This document shows positions 10,616 through 20,492 of a DNA stretch of 26,833 nucleotides, one piece after another; the stretch's first letter is position 1, and every line of letters begins with the position of its first letter. Source of the DNA: Gnetum montanum (Eukaryota; Streptophyta; Gnetopsida; Gnetales; Gnetaceae); contig MNCI01006877.1 of NCBI GenBank assembly GCA_015680685.1, forward strand, positions 5,290-32,122, in the 5' to 3' direction. The notes below the pieces were generated by a model. The model made no database searches and had not been told where the DNA came from. It was given only the letters and a program-made list of their open reading frames with translations. Position numbers and translations under genes: made by a program.

Positions 10616-10710
10616 TTTCTTAATTTTATTATGTATTACTTCTCTTTTCCTATTTTACTTGNGTTTTCTTAATTTTATTATGTATTACTTCTCTTTTCCT
10701 ATTTTACTTG
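10616..10710. repeat. 46-bp sequence duplicated around a single N
   Basis: Positions 10616-10661 and 10665-10710 are identical and sit on each side of an N at 10662. The sister unit B2 has the corresponding sequence only once (near 12996-13040). This indicates two overlapping contig ends joined without merging. Confidence 0.88.
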
Positions 10711-11348
10711 ATCCTTATTTTCAAGTATGTGTAGGAAACACTCTTTGATATCATGTCTAGCTAAGGAATTAACTCATCACAAAAATCAAAGATTCATAGA
10801 ATAATGAAGATAGAAAATACTAAGGTGCTCACATTACTCATGAATTCCCACATGTAAAAAATTTCATGTGAAAAATGGAAGCCCAACATTCCACTATTCA
10901 AACTTTAGCTATGAAGGATGATCAAATATGAAGCTACTAACAACTTAAACCCATTCCTTTCGAATTCAAGCTACCCAATAAAGTTGGATTAGCATAAAAG
11001 GATAAAACTAGCAAAGTACCTACTCTTTAGGAATAAAATCTAAGAACTTTCCAACACCAAAATACAACCAAGATAATCATTTTTGGATTTTCCATTGAGT
11101 CATCATAGTCTTAATTTTAATCAAACACATCACTTTCATGTTCAACATAGCGTAGCTAGTGGTGGCATCAACATTTGTGATGATGATAAGAATGAGAACC
11201 CTCATGTCTCACTATCTATAAATCTCTACCATCAATCCACTATATAACTACAAATCCCAATCTTGTAGCATGTTAACCTTATTAGCTCCAATCCATTTTT
11301 TATGTATATTTCACAAACAACTTACCCTATGGGTCTTATTTCAACTAC

Positions 11349-11668
11349 NNNNNNNNNNNNNNNNNNNNNNNNNNNNNNNNNNNNNNNNNNNNNNNNNNNN
11401 NNNNNNNNNNNNNNNNNNNNNNNNNNNNNNNNNNNNNNNNNNNNNNNNNNNNNNNNNNNNNNNNNNNNNNNNNNNNNNNNNNNNNNNNNNNNNNNNNNNN
11501 NNNNNNNNNNNNNNNNNNNNNNNNNNNNNNNNNNNNNNNNNNNNNNNNNNNNNNNNNNNNNNNNNNNNNNNNNNNNNNNNNNNNNNNNNNNNNNNNNNNN
11601 NNNNNNNNNNNNNNNNNNNNNNNNNNNNNNNNNNNNNNNNNNNNNNNNNNNNNNNNNNNNNNNNNNNN
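11349..11668. other. Assembly gap of 320 N
   Basis: A run of unknown bases. Open frames drawn through it are meaningless. The sister unit B2 has 487 bases (13679-14165) between the same flanking sequences, so the true gap may be longer than shown. Confidence 0.98.
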
Positions 11669-11995
11669 AAGTCTCATTATCTAACTTTACCAAGTATGAT
11701 GGGAAAACTGATCCCACAAATCATGCTATCACTTTTTGCAATGAATGCATGCTATTGACTATCTATCTCCATACTATTATAAGAAGCTTTTTGAACTCAC
11801 TGATAAGAAAAGCACTTGAATGATATAGGATCCTTCTTCATGGGTTCATTGCCTCATTGGAGTAGCTCTTTATAGCCTTTGTGGAGAGGTTCAAATACAA
11901 TATCAAGAGGGGTGACATATTCCAAAAGCTATTGGCCATCAAGTAGACATCCACTAGATCTATTTCTAAGTTTGTCTCTTGATGGACTTCAACAA
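11669..11995 (+). pseudogene. Gag remnant of unit B1
   Basis: The frame after the gap begins SLSNFTKYDGKTDPTNHAIT, then FCNEC, KALE, and after a TGA at 11821-11823 continues with YRILLHGF, LFIAFVERFK and GDIFQKLLAIK. The opening F-x-Y-x-G-x-x-D-P-x-x-H and the later AFVERF match the capsid-like Gag domain of plant Ty3/gypsy elements. Further stops are TAG at 11863-11865 and 11944-11946. The N-terminal part falls inside the gap. The shared stops with B2 show that this gag was already dead when the units separated, or that both come from a parasitic source copy. Confidence 0.78.
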
Positions 11996-12257
11996 TGATG
12001 GAGCTCACTCATCCACTTTGTAATGACTAACTATTGGATATTTTCAAAGGGGCTTAATGAGTGATAAGTGTCCCCCATGCCTAACCATATAGATCACAAG
12101 CGTGTATGCAAGATTTAGTTAAAGTCCATGAAACTTTAAGCTAATAGTATCCTAGATAACTAGGCGTTAAGTTGCTAGTCATTGTCTTCCCAATAATTAC
12201 TTATACTAGTTCAATTGGTATAGTTGAGTGTGATTGAGACATAAGATATTTTATCTA

Positions 12258-14752
12258 AAATGACCCTATATTTGAAATTGAAAGTAAAATTAAATATAAA
12301 ATATTATTACATGTATAGACCCTATAAATCTATTAAATAGTAGAAATATAAATTCTATTAAGATTTGAAACCGTCATTAAAAAATTACCAAGTATTCTTG
12401 GTAACTAAGCCATTATCATCACTTTTATCTTTCATATGTTTTTCACCATCTCTTGTAGTTTGGACCTTCATAGAAGGCAACCTTCATATCTTAACAATAA
12501 AGCATATTGATCATTAAAAAGAGAATACCAAAACCCTTTTCCTCATATTGGTCCTCTCATTTATTGTTTACATTCTACATTAAGTCATAATAAACATAAT
12601 TTCCCATACTTCAATTTTATTTTACATCACTCATAGTTCATTTCTACACCATTTTTATTTGCATCACTAGGTTTTATTGATTATATCATTGAAATTATTT
12701 CCTTTCATTAATTCTCCAGTTGTTCTTGGTTCATGGGTTGTAGGTGAAGTCCCTATTTAATTAAAGGTTAGTGTCCCTTATTTTCATAATTCTTGATAAT
12801 TCAAGGGTTATATTGATCTAAAGATAATTTACAATCACAAGTTGGATCTAGGATCTAATTCATTGAGGTGTTCTTGCAAAGTTATGAAAGAACAATTTTC
12901 CATGAACATTTTTGGTGCTAGAAGAAGGGCCAATATGTTTTCTAGTGTTATCAACCCATCACCTAGAAGCCCATAGGCCTTATCCAACATTTTATTTCTT
13001 ACTTTTATTATATATTACTTTTCTTTTTCTCTTTGTACTTGATCCTTATTTCCAAGTGTACGCTAGAAATACTCTTTGATAGCATGTCTAGCTAAGGAAT
13101 TGACTCATCAAAAAACTCAAAGATCCATAGAATAGTAGAGATGTAGAAGACTTAGGTGCTCACATCACCCATGAATTCCCACATGTACAAAATTTCATGT
13201 GCAAAATAGAAATAAACATTCTACTAGCCAAACTTGAGCTACAAAGCATGTTCAAATATAAAGCTACCAACAACTTAAAATCATTCCTTTCAAATTCAAG
13301 ATATCCAATGAAGTTGGATTAGCATGAAAGAACATTGGTGAAGTACCTACTCTTTAGGGATGAAATCCAAGCACTTTCCAACACTAGAATACAACCAAGA
13401 TAATCAATGTTAGATTTCCCATTGGATCATACTAATCTTAATTTTAATCAAAAACTTAAGTTTCAAGTTCAATATAGTGAAGCCAGTGATGGCATTAGCA
13501 TTCATGATGATGATAAGAATAAGAACCCTCATGTCTCACTATCTATAGATTTGTATTATCAACCCACTACATAACCATAGAGGCTAATCTTATAGTATCT
13601 TAACCTTATCAACTTCACCAATTCATTTTGTATGCATATTCTACAAATAAATTATCCTACAAGTTCTATTTTAACTACTCCATCTTCCATTACTTCCTCT
13701 ACCATTACATTACCTTCAACTTATAATCTCTTCTAGAGTACAATCACTATTAATCCAACATCTTAAGCACAAATTTAAAATCCCAACTGGTTATGGATGT
13801 TCTTCTAGCCATCATCCCTTATACCACCAACTTAACAATTGTAGGTTCCATTTCCATTCCTCCTACCCTCCCAACATTTCTCTTAGTATAATGTTTCATA
13901 AGCTATCTCCATATCCATCATTGCACCTCCATAGCTAATTTTTCTTACTCATAATGCCCTCTTGGAAATTTTGTTTATGCCATCTATCCTTGGTATTCCG
14001 CTTGAGTTAATGCTCTTACTTCAAAACTTGTTATCTAGATTACAAGCTAATGATAATAAAACATGAAAAACCACAATCCTACATGGGGGAAATCTATTGT
14101 TTCCATTACTCATATTCTTGTTGATTCCATTAGCCCTTTAATTCTACTTGCTTAAGTCATCAAGGAAGTCTCATTATCTAACTTTAGTAAGTATAATGGA
14201 AAAAATGATCCCACAAACCATGCTATCACTTTTTGCAATGAATGCAAACAATTGACTTTTTATCTCCATACCATTCTAGCAATATTTTCAACCTCATTTA
14301 TAGGCAAAGAACTTGAATGGTATAGGATTTTTCTTCATGGGTTCATCACCTCATTGGAGTAGCTCTTCATAGCCTTTGTGGAGAGGTTCAAATGCAATAT
14401 CAATAGGGATGGGATATTCCAAAAATTTTTGGTCATCAAGTAGAGACCCACTATATCTATTTCTAGATTTATCTCTTAATGAACTTTAGCAATGATGGAG
14501 CTCACTCATCCACTTTCTAATGATTAACTATTGGATATTTTCAAAGGGGCGTAATGAGTGACAAGTGTCCACTATGCCTAACCATATAGATTACAAGCAT
14601 GTATGCATGATTCTATAGAATTCCATGAAACTTTAGGCTAATAGTATCTTAGATAACTAGGCATTAAACTGCTAGTTTGTTGTCTTCTTAATCATCACTT
14701 ATGCTAGTTCAATTAATATGGTCAAGTGTGATTAAGACATAAGATATTTTTA
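12258..14752 (+). mobile_element. Unit B2: second copy of tandem gag-bearing retroelement
   Basis: Head-to-tail partner of B1, beginning within a few bases of its end, about 2.5 kb, gap free. It holds the same long non-coding front and gag remnant. Directly after it the sequence turns into unrelated AT-rich DNA with TTTTTATT runs, and no third copy of the front segment follows. A tandem LTR-gag-LTR-gag arrangement produced by unequal exchange is possible, but a third LTR is missing. Confidence 0.72.
13679..14500 (+). pseudogene. Gag remnant of unit B2
   Basis: The core begins at 14166 with SLSNFSKYNGKNDPTNHAIT and FCNEC, then KELEWYRIFLHGF, LFIAFVERFK and GIFQKFLVIK. The WY pair that B1 lost is intact here (TGG at 14318-14320). 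TAG codons at 14360-14362 and 14441-14443 match those of B1 in position. The upstream part (13679-14165), rich in Pro, Ser and Thr codons, is the likely N-terminal Gag region and is heavily broken. No zinc knuckle or protease follows. Confidence 0.75.
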
Positions 14753-15635
14753 TTTTTATTATTTTTATGATTAAAATACTAAGAACATAAAGTAGTTAAG
14801 ATATTAAAATATTCAACTAACTATAGATTTAAAGGTAATCTAAACTATCCTAACTTTAGAGCATTTGTTTCCACTTTCCATACCCATCTTGAATGTATAT
14901 TAACATTACTTAAATACCAAGTATTTACTTTTTAGCATACCAAGTATTCACTGCTGGGATTACCTAACATTAATATATTATGCTTAGAGTGGTCATACTC
15001 ACATTGTTACAGAATAAAATATTAAATTATTAAGTGCTATAAATTAAAGTGCATTAAAAGTAAAATGATGAAAATAAACTAAGTACTAATCCAAATGTTG
15101 CAATGGAAAGATTTTATATCCATTTTATTGTCATCATGTTAAAAGTGTCTAGGTACATCATGCATTCAAATAAAATTTCATTCAATCAACTCAATCCACA
15201 TTGTAGACACTTAGAGGGAAATTTGACTAAGTCCTATGAAAACAAGTTGCAAGAGATTCACTACTAAAATGGCCAAAGGTGACATAAATGCGAATGGTGT
15301 ACACATTTATATAGGATTAGGACTAGATGGCATTGACACATATGCATCAGCATATTAAAAGATATGTTGACAAGGATGCATGGACAAGACAACATTAATG
15401 CATGCTTGTTGACATAGCTAACTTTATGATGCTTCATCATATCCCACAATCGGTTGAAAACTTGTCCTCAAGTGAACAAAAGTGGGATTGAGTTATTTAA
15501 AAAATTTTGAAGGGTATGAATTTGACTATTAACTAGCTAAGAATTAATATCTCTTACTACTATATTTTAAAATATTTAATAATTTACAATTAGGTTTATC
15601 AAAATTGGACATAACCATTTTTTACACAAAATTGG
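14753..15635. other. AT-rich DNA with no supported feature
   Basis: Unique-looking AT-rich sequence between unit B2 and the fossil frame. Stops occur in all frames. A CACTACTAAAA at 15261-15271 resembles a CACTA transposon end, but no matching inverted end was found. Confidence 0.5.
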
Positions 15636-16757
15636 CTAGGATGGACTCTTTACATCATATCTATAGTTGGAAGCTCCTGCAACTTGAATGGTCCTTCCTC
15701 ATATTATGGTTTAGTTGGTGGTCTAAACTATCTTGCTACTACTGCTACTACATCTAAAAATTTAAATGCATCCAACAATGTCTTCATTTTTTCTTTTTTG
15801 CTCCATGGATCATTAATGGTCTAGGAATCATCAACTAGAATAGATATTGTTGGTATATCCCATGGGTAAGGCAATGTTGGAAACATCTCCTTCATATTGA
15901 TGAACATGGTTGCAAATTACTTACACTCAATGTTAAATGTCCATACAATGATCTATAGCTATTGATGATTAGTCATTCTTCTAATTAGGTTCTTAGCAAT
16001 TGATCATAAATCCTTGAATTTACTCTTGAGAATCTAAAGCTCTACATTAGCTACTTCTAGCTTCTACTTCATCTCCTTATGAAGCTTAAACTCTACCTCA
16101 TAGAGGAGGTAGGAGCTGGTCACTTGCTTTTCCAAATTTGATCTTAGCCATCCTATAGTCAACATCACCAAGTTTACATATTGGAGGTTGGCTAACTCTA
16201 TGTACTTGATTAATTTTTTAATTTCCAACTCTTTTAGGTAGATTTCTACCTAATTATATGCATTGAGTTCATCAAATATGGGTTTGCATGCGTTGTCTCT
16301 TTGCTAGAATTGCTAGAGGGTTTCATTTAACTTGGCATTTACTAATTTTATCTTCTTCTTATTCACTTCCTTAAGCATTCCTACCTAGTTCCTATAATGA
16401 TTTTTTCCTTTTCTTGTATTTTAGGTTTTTATTTTTCTATGTGATAATCTCAATGGTAGTCTTCTAGTGAATGGTCCAATATTTCTTCCTCAAAAAAAAT
16501 TTATTCTATGTAGCCATCCTCATAACATCATGATTCACCTTGGCAAGGTATTCTTGCTATCGATGGATATATTCTAGTAGTTGTTCTTTTGGTAATTTAG
16601 CCTTCTATAGGTGTTGGTTCTCCTTAGCCAAAGTTTTGTTCTTCCTACACATGTCTACGAGATCATGGTTCATCGTGTTTAACATGTTTTTGATAATGAC
16701 ACATCCTAGACTATCCTTTCTTTGGAATTCTTAGCCTTCATTAATTTTTTTTGAAGT
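15636..16757 (-). pseudogene. Unrecognised fossil frame, Lys/Glu/Leu-rich, likely coiled coil
   Basis: On the minus strand a coding-like frame runs from about 16757 to 16385 and, after one frameshift, from about 16380 to 15640. Pieces include NHDLVDMCRKNKTLAKENQH, LKEVNKKKIKLVNAKLNE, LKELEIKKLIKYIELANL, LHKEMK and PTLPYPWDIPTISILVDD. The first three quarters would be helical and charged; the end is proline-containing. Most stops are TAG, at positions where Gln would suit a coiled coil. That supports a once-functional protein of about 370 residues. I do not recognise the family. It may be an extra or gag-like ORF of a retrotransposon. It lies directly outside the partial LTR of element D, beyond the N at 16760, so its neighbour relation may reflect a misjoin. 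Confidence 0.5.
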
Positions 16758-16837
16758 TANTCACAAGAAAATAAAATAAAAGAAATGTGTAAGAAAAAAA
16801 ATCTCAAGTGCTGCAAGGATAAATCAAAGAGCTCATC

Positions 16838-16843
16838 TTTATT
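16838..16843 (-). terminator. Polyadenylation signal in the LTR of D
   Basis: AATAAA on the minus strand, about 190 bases after the TATA box, inside the region conserved with the LTR of C, where an AATAAA lies at the matching position. It would direct 3' end formation of the element RNA. Confidence 0.65.
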
Positions 16844-17031
16844 GCCATACACAAGGTGTGCTCAGGTACACAATGCTCAAATAAAGATCCATCCACACTT
16901 CAACCTCATACTGTGGGCACTTGAAAAATACTCTAACCTTCAAACAGACTACAAGAGTTTTGCTAGTTGACTGCTACTAGACTCCTTTTTGACTCCTTCT
17001 GAATTACTCCCTATTGTGCACCTGGGCACTG

Positions 17032-17040
17032 TATTTATAG
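17032..17040 (-). promoter_or_regulatory. TATA box of the LTR of D
   Basis: The minus strand reads CTATAAATA, in the position expected for the LTR promoter, downstream of the U3 repeats and upstream of the conserved R-like region. Transcription start would be about 30 bases further on. Confidence 0.75.
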
Positions 17041-17093
17041 GCCCAGGAGAAACCTAGGAATAACCACTTTAATAATAACTAGTTTGATAATTA

Positions 17094-17158
17094 GAGTACC
17101 CACTCTAAAAATTAGAGTAACTACTATAATAATAACCACTCTAATTATTAGAGTAACC
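17094..17158. repeat. Palindromic U3 repeats in the LTR of D
   Basis: A 21-bp unit, CACTCTAA..ATTAGAGTAAC, occurs at 17101-17121 and 17138-17158, with partial copies beside it (TAATTAGAGTACC ending at 17100 and CACTCTCATCA from 17159). The core CTCTAATTATTAGAG (17140-17154) has perfect 7-base arms around one base. Such repeats directly upstream of a TATA box may be protein binding sites or enhancers. Confidence 0.8.
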
Positions 17159-17168
17159 ACTCTCATCA

Positions 17169-19302
17169 TACCCCCATGACTAAATGAAAAATCATCCTTG
17201 AGTTCCTTACAAAATATTGGGAAGGTATGGGATTATTGACTAATTAGCAACAGTGGAATGGGATGATAGACCCAACGTGCCCAGTGATGAATCAATAAGC
17301 ATATTACAACATTGTGATGAACAATCATACATAAATGACATCCAAGCCTTTATTTGACAGCTTGTGGAGAAAGAGAGAGAAAGAAAATGAACCATGTTAC
17401 TGCCAATGCTAAGATTGTGCCTTCCATTGTTTATCCATAGCCACAACACTAGACTTTCTTCTTTCGTAAATGCTCTAGTTTCGGTCCATCCTGAGTGCTT
17501 CCTCCAAGCCTAGCCCATTATTTGTATGATCACCATCTGCACACACAACACAGTCACAAAGGAGTAACGATAGATAAACCACAATGTAGTTGATACCTTG
17601 CCTTGATATGAAACGCATTGGTTGAGTTGTCGTTATGGTAGAAACTAGTTCAAAGATTTATCATTGGTGACTACACAAGGTGTAGGGGTTAGGTAAATAG
17701 TAAAATGGATAAAATTGAAAAATTTGTGCTAGCGCCCCCACGACTAAGAGCGAACCTCTGGTAGTAATAAGATGGAAAAATATGAGCAAAAAGAAATATG
17801 GAAAAAAAATTAACAACAAAAATTCCAATAAAATGGATGTCATGGATGGGGATGAAACAAGGAATGATTAATTGCAGGAAATGTTTAAGGAAAAGAACTT
17901 AACAATTGCACCAAAAAGGAATGCTAGTGGGTCCTCCCCAAAGCAGGCCCATGTCGTTTATGCCTTGACAAACCCACAAACCAAAAAGTCCATAGGCTCT
18001 AGGAATGTCATTTGGAAGTAAGAGTTAAAAACTTACCCACATGAATTCACCAAAGAAAAAAAATGCATCAACCCAAAAATAGACTAATGATAAAACTGAC
18101 AATGAGGTGGAAAAATGGGAAGAAAGATGGAAAGGAGAGAATGGAATGGAATCCCAAGAACAAGGTTGTGTAAAGTCCCTTGTGTATTTCATGGTTAATG
18201 TGACTCAGTAGAACTCATCTCAAATCCAAACTCAAACAAACCACATTCAGTGACCTCACATCAACACACTTGACAAATCCATCCACTTAAAGAAACAAGA
18301 ATGCCTTCACAAAGAGTGACCACCATCCTGAGGAGAGCAAGATGGAGAAGTAGGAAGTAAGAAAGGGCCTTAGTTAGAGGGAACCTTCAGACATGGGTAA
18401 CATGTCTTTTCAATTTTATAACCAATGCTTGTAGCCCATTTATTTGTTCTAAGGGGTGTGCTTTGAATTTCCATGTTGTTGTTGTTATTGTTTTGAATGG
18501 GAACCACACCATGCAAAGACCCATGCATTTTTGTTTGCATTTATTTTGTCTAAGGGGTATGCTTTGAATTCTCACTTTTATCCTTCTTTTTTTATTTTTT
18601 TTTGCGTGATAACCACACCATGCAAAGACTTATTTTTATTCACTCAGCTTCTTGATTTTTGAACAATGTCATAATGGCAGAAACCCCAAGAAAAAGCATC
18701 CAAGCACCCAAGAGAATGGCTAGCACAAATTCATTGAATCCCCTTGAAGTCACACCCTTTTCATCCTTTGAGTCTTTCCTTGGTTTGAAAAGTACCCAAC
18801 CACCAATTCATTAAAAGTTTACTTAGAAAAAGAGGGATTGCACAGTTTCAAGTCAAAGGAGACCATAGAGTTGTATGGATGAGTGGATGGTGTGGACTCA
18901 TTGCCTGTTTTACCAAAAGAACCATACCTTAATATCAGCATCATAATTCAAAGGTAAAAACCAAACATTAGTAATCAATATGATATAATTTAATCCACCA
19001 TCATGAGCACTTATTGGATGATAAATAAAAGTAAATCAAGTAATCAAAAAAATAGTAAAAATATGAATGATGGTGTAAAAAAAATAAGAAAAGTTGGAAA
19101 ACTGTGTAAAAAAAATGTGTGAAACAAAAATGTGTAAAACAAAAATTCAAAAAGAACTGAGGGCCTAAAATGGTTAGCATAGGTGGCCATCTCCCCCATG
19201 ACTAAGTTTGAAGGAGGAGATCTGAAATAGTGAGCAGGGTTGTCCATCAAAAGCGGTAGCATGTGTACTGGTTATCCTCAGTTGTTGGAAAGGTTTGGTT
19301 TG
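17169..19302 (-). other. Long non-coding tail of element D between pol and 3' LTR
   Basis: Athila/Tat-type elements commonly have a long region between pol and the 3' LTR, sometimes with an extra ORF. Here I see no convincing ORF, only scattered short frames. The part next to pol (19302 to about 19200) aligns with 26758-26833 of C, up to the CTCACTATTTC segment, so it is truly part of the element. The motif TTAGTC(A/G)TGGGGG occurs three times on the minus strand (near 19203, 17747 and 17183), the last just before the LTR. A two-copy repeat lies at 18437-18629. Confidence 0.65.
18437..18629. repeat. Two imperfect tandem copies of about 100 bp
   Basis: The copies begin at 18437 and 18538. Both start CATTTAT, share CTAAGGGGT.TGCTTTGAATT and end with AACCACACCATGCAAAGAC (to 18520 and 18629). 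The middle differs, with T-rich expansion in the second copy. Confidence 0.8.
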
Positions 19303-19665
19303 TTACACGTTGATCAAAAGTTTCTTATCTAGGCTCTCAAGTTTGTATATTATCATGGCGCTTGAAGGAAAAGTTGCATAAATAATATAAGGTCTTTCAC
19401 AAAATTTTTGAAATTTAGTATGTTATGGCACATGTGTGGGATTCCAATAGAGTACCTTATCTCCTAGTTGATATTTAACTTTCTTAATTCTTAGGTCATG
19501 ACGTTGTTTATTGAAGGTCTTGTGCAATTTGTTAGATGACAGGGTAGCTAATTGGTTTTCATCTAGCAAGTTAAGGGTTACTAACCATTTTTTCTGTACT
19601 TGATCAAGGTCAAGGTTGAGGTCACATGCCATGGATAGTGTATGGAGCTCAATTTGAATGGGAAG
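19303..19665 (-). pseudogene. Integrase C-terminal part of element D, truncated by element C
   Basis: On the minus strand the frame starts at the insertion point with LPIQIELHTLSMACDLNLDL and continues with LDENQLATLSSNKL, NKQRHDLRIKKVKYQLGDKV and LYWNPTHV. These parts align with 26396-26640 of C on the other strand. A TAA follows near 19423, then YIIYATF- and INV-like residues up to TAA at 19303-19305, which corresponds to the end of pol in C. This is the C-terminal integrase segment with the GD-x-VLYW motif that follows the catalytic core in Athila/Tat elements. The catalytic core itself is not in the window. Confidence 0.88.
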
Positions 19666-19676
19666 TGATGAGCTGT

Positions 19677-19752
19677 GATACTGCGTACATGATATCGCAT
19701 CCATGATATCACGTCTGCCCCTATGATATCGCGTACGTGATATCGTAGCCCA
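19677..19752. repeat. GATATC repeats upstream of the promoter of C
   Basis: Five successive units begin GATA at 19677, 19691, 19705, 19725 and 19739. Four have GATATC, and the basic period is 14 bp (one unit is 20 bp). GATATCGCGTACGTGATATC (19725-19744) is almost a perfect 20-bp palindrome. The array ends about 10 bases before the TATA box. It is CG-rich compared with its surroundings. Confidence 0.85.
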
Positions 19753-19761
19753 CCACACAGT

Positions 19762-19770
19762 CTATAAATA
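19762..19770 (+). promoter_or_regulatory. TATA box of the LTR of C
   Basis: CTATAAATA on the plus strand, identical to the TATA box of D. It lies about 100 bp inside the LTR, just after the GATATC repeats. A transcription start near 19795 is inferred. Confidence 0.78.
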
Positions 19771-19938
19771 AGAGGTGGCTTTCCCTATTTTAGGCATCTA
19801 GACATAGACCCTTAGATAAACTATAGAAATTTTACCATTCTAGAGTTAGAATGATTTCCATGTGCCCGCAGTAGGAGTATTAAAGTGAATAGATCTTTAT
19901 TCGAGCAAATTGTACCTGAGCACACATTTGTGTATGGT

Positions 19939-19944
19939 AATAAA
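19939..19944 (+). terminator. Polyadenylation signal in the LTR of C
   Basis: AATAAA about 175 bases after the TATA box, followed by an A-rich stretch. The surrounding sequence (GTACCTGAGCACAC, then TGTGTATGG) is conserved with the LTR of D. Confidence 0.68.
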
Positions 19945-20492
19945 GAAAAAAAATTTGATAAACCTTGTAGCATGTGGACATAGCAAAATAAGAATTAATT
20001 ATTGTTAAATGTTTAAATGCTTTCCTAGATAATTAATCTCTCTCAAACCTTGACTCTCCTAGTTAAGTGCATTTAGTATGACCTCTTCAAGCAAGTGTGT
20101 AATGCTTGGTAACCCAGTAACGAGTAGCATTTGGTAATCCCATTAGCATTGCACTAGTTCAGGTTGTGTGTGGCAAGTAGGAATGGATACTAGTGCTACA
20201 AAAATTAGAACTTAGTTAGTGAATAGTTAATGAAAGTTAGTCACACAGTTCTCTTCACCTTCCCTTATTAGCATAAGACATTAAAAAGATAAAAGATATA
20301 AAAATCATATACCTCAAGCTTAATTAACCATACAACCATGAAAATACAAGTAAGTTTGGGAAGACAACGATTGATTAACCTTAAGTGTTTCATTAGGGCA
20401 CATAAGCACTTAGTCCTTGGAGTTCAACCGGATCGCGCGTCAGATGCTCATATTCGTATGGTTGAGTGTAGGGGTACCTCGCCACTCATCAT

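Larger units (their letters stand above)
9857..12257 (+). mobile_element. Unit B1: first copy of tandem gag-bearing retroelement
   Basis: This unit aligns end to end with 12258-14752, starting at an ATGATCCTATATATGAAATTG-like segment and ending at GACATAAGATATTTTA. By eye the copies differ at about one base in eight. The first 1.3 kb is non-coding and LTR-like in position; the last 0.6 kb holds a Ty3/gypsy gag remnant on the plus strand. No protease, RT or integrase remnant is present in either unit, so it resembles a non-autonomous, gag-only element or a truncated one. The unit contains a 320-N gap and a short assembly duplication around the N at 10662. I could not define LTR ends or a primer site. 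Confidence 0.7.
16761..17168 (-). repeat. Partial 3' LTR of element D
   Basis: On the minus strand it starts TGATGAGA (17168-17161), sharing the TGATGAG terminus of the LTR of C. It directly follows a GGGGG-containing tract (ATGGGGG, 17169-17176), a plausible polypurine tract. It contains U3 repeats, a TATA box, and an R-like region (about 16915-16810) that aligns well with 19870-19980 of C, including GTACCTGAGCACAC and a following AATAAAG. Homology stops near 16800, and an N lies at 16760. The LTR of C is 826 bp, so about half of this one is missing or diverged. Confidence 0.8.
16761..19665 (-). mobile_element. Element D: 3' part of an Athila/Tat-like Ty3/gypsy element
   Basis: Reading right to left: the end of integrase (19665-19303), a 2.1-kb non-coding tail and a partial 3' LTR (17168-16761). 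Its integrase end and the following sequence align with those of element C, which runs on the opposite strand, so the two belong to the same family. The right edge at 19665 is created by insertion of C. The missing 5' part of D (LTR, gag, protease, RT) should lie beyond the 3' LTR of C, outside the window. Confidence 0.85.
19666..20491 (+). repeat. 5' LTR of element C (826 bp)
   Basis: It begins TGATGAG (19666-19672) and ends CTCATCA (20485-20491), a perfect 7-bp terminal inverted repeat with TG...CA ends. Its left edge is exactly where the integrase sequence of D stops, and a primer binding site follows at its right edge. It contains U3 repeats, a TATA box and a polyadenylation signal in the expected order. 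The partner 3' LTR is outside the window. Confidence 0.9.

Noticed and set aside
11150-11185. TGGCATCAACATTTGTGA-like segment as a primer site in unit B1
   Set aside because: The match to any known tRNA-derived site is weak, and no LTR end can be fixed beside it.
11270-11823. Open frames spanning the N gap
   Set aside because: Most of their length is unknown bases. Only the part after 11669 has Gag similarity and is listed as a remnant.
15261-15271. CACTACTAAAA resembling a CACTA transposon end
   Set aside because: No matching inverted end, target duplication or transposase found in the window.
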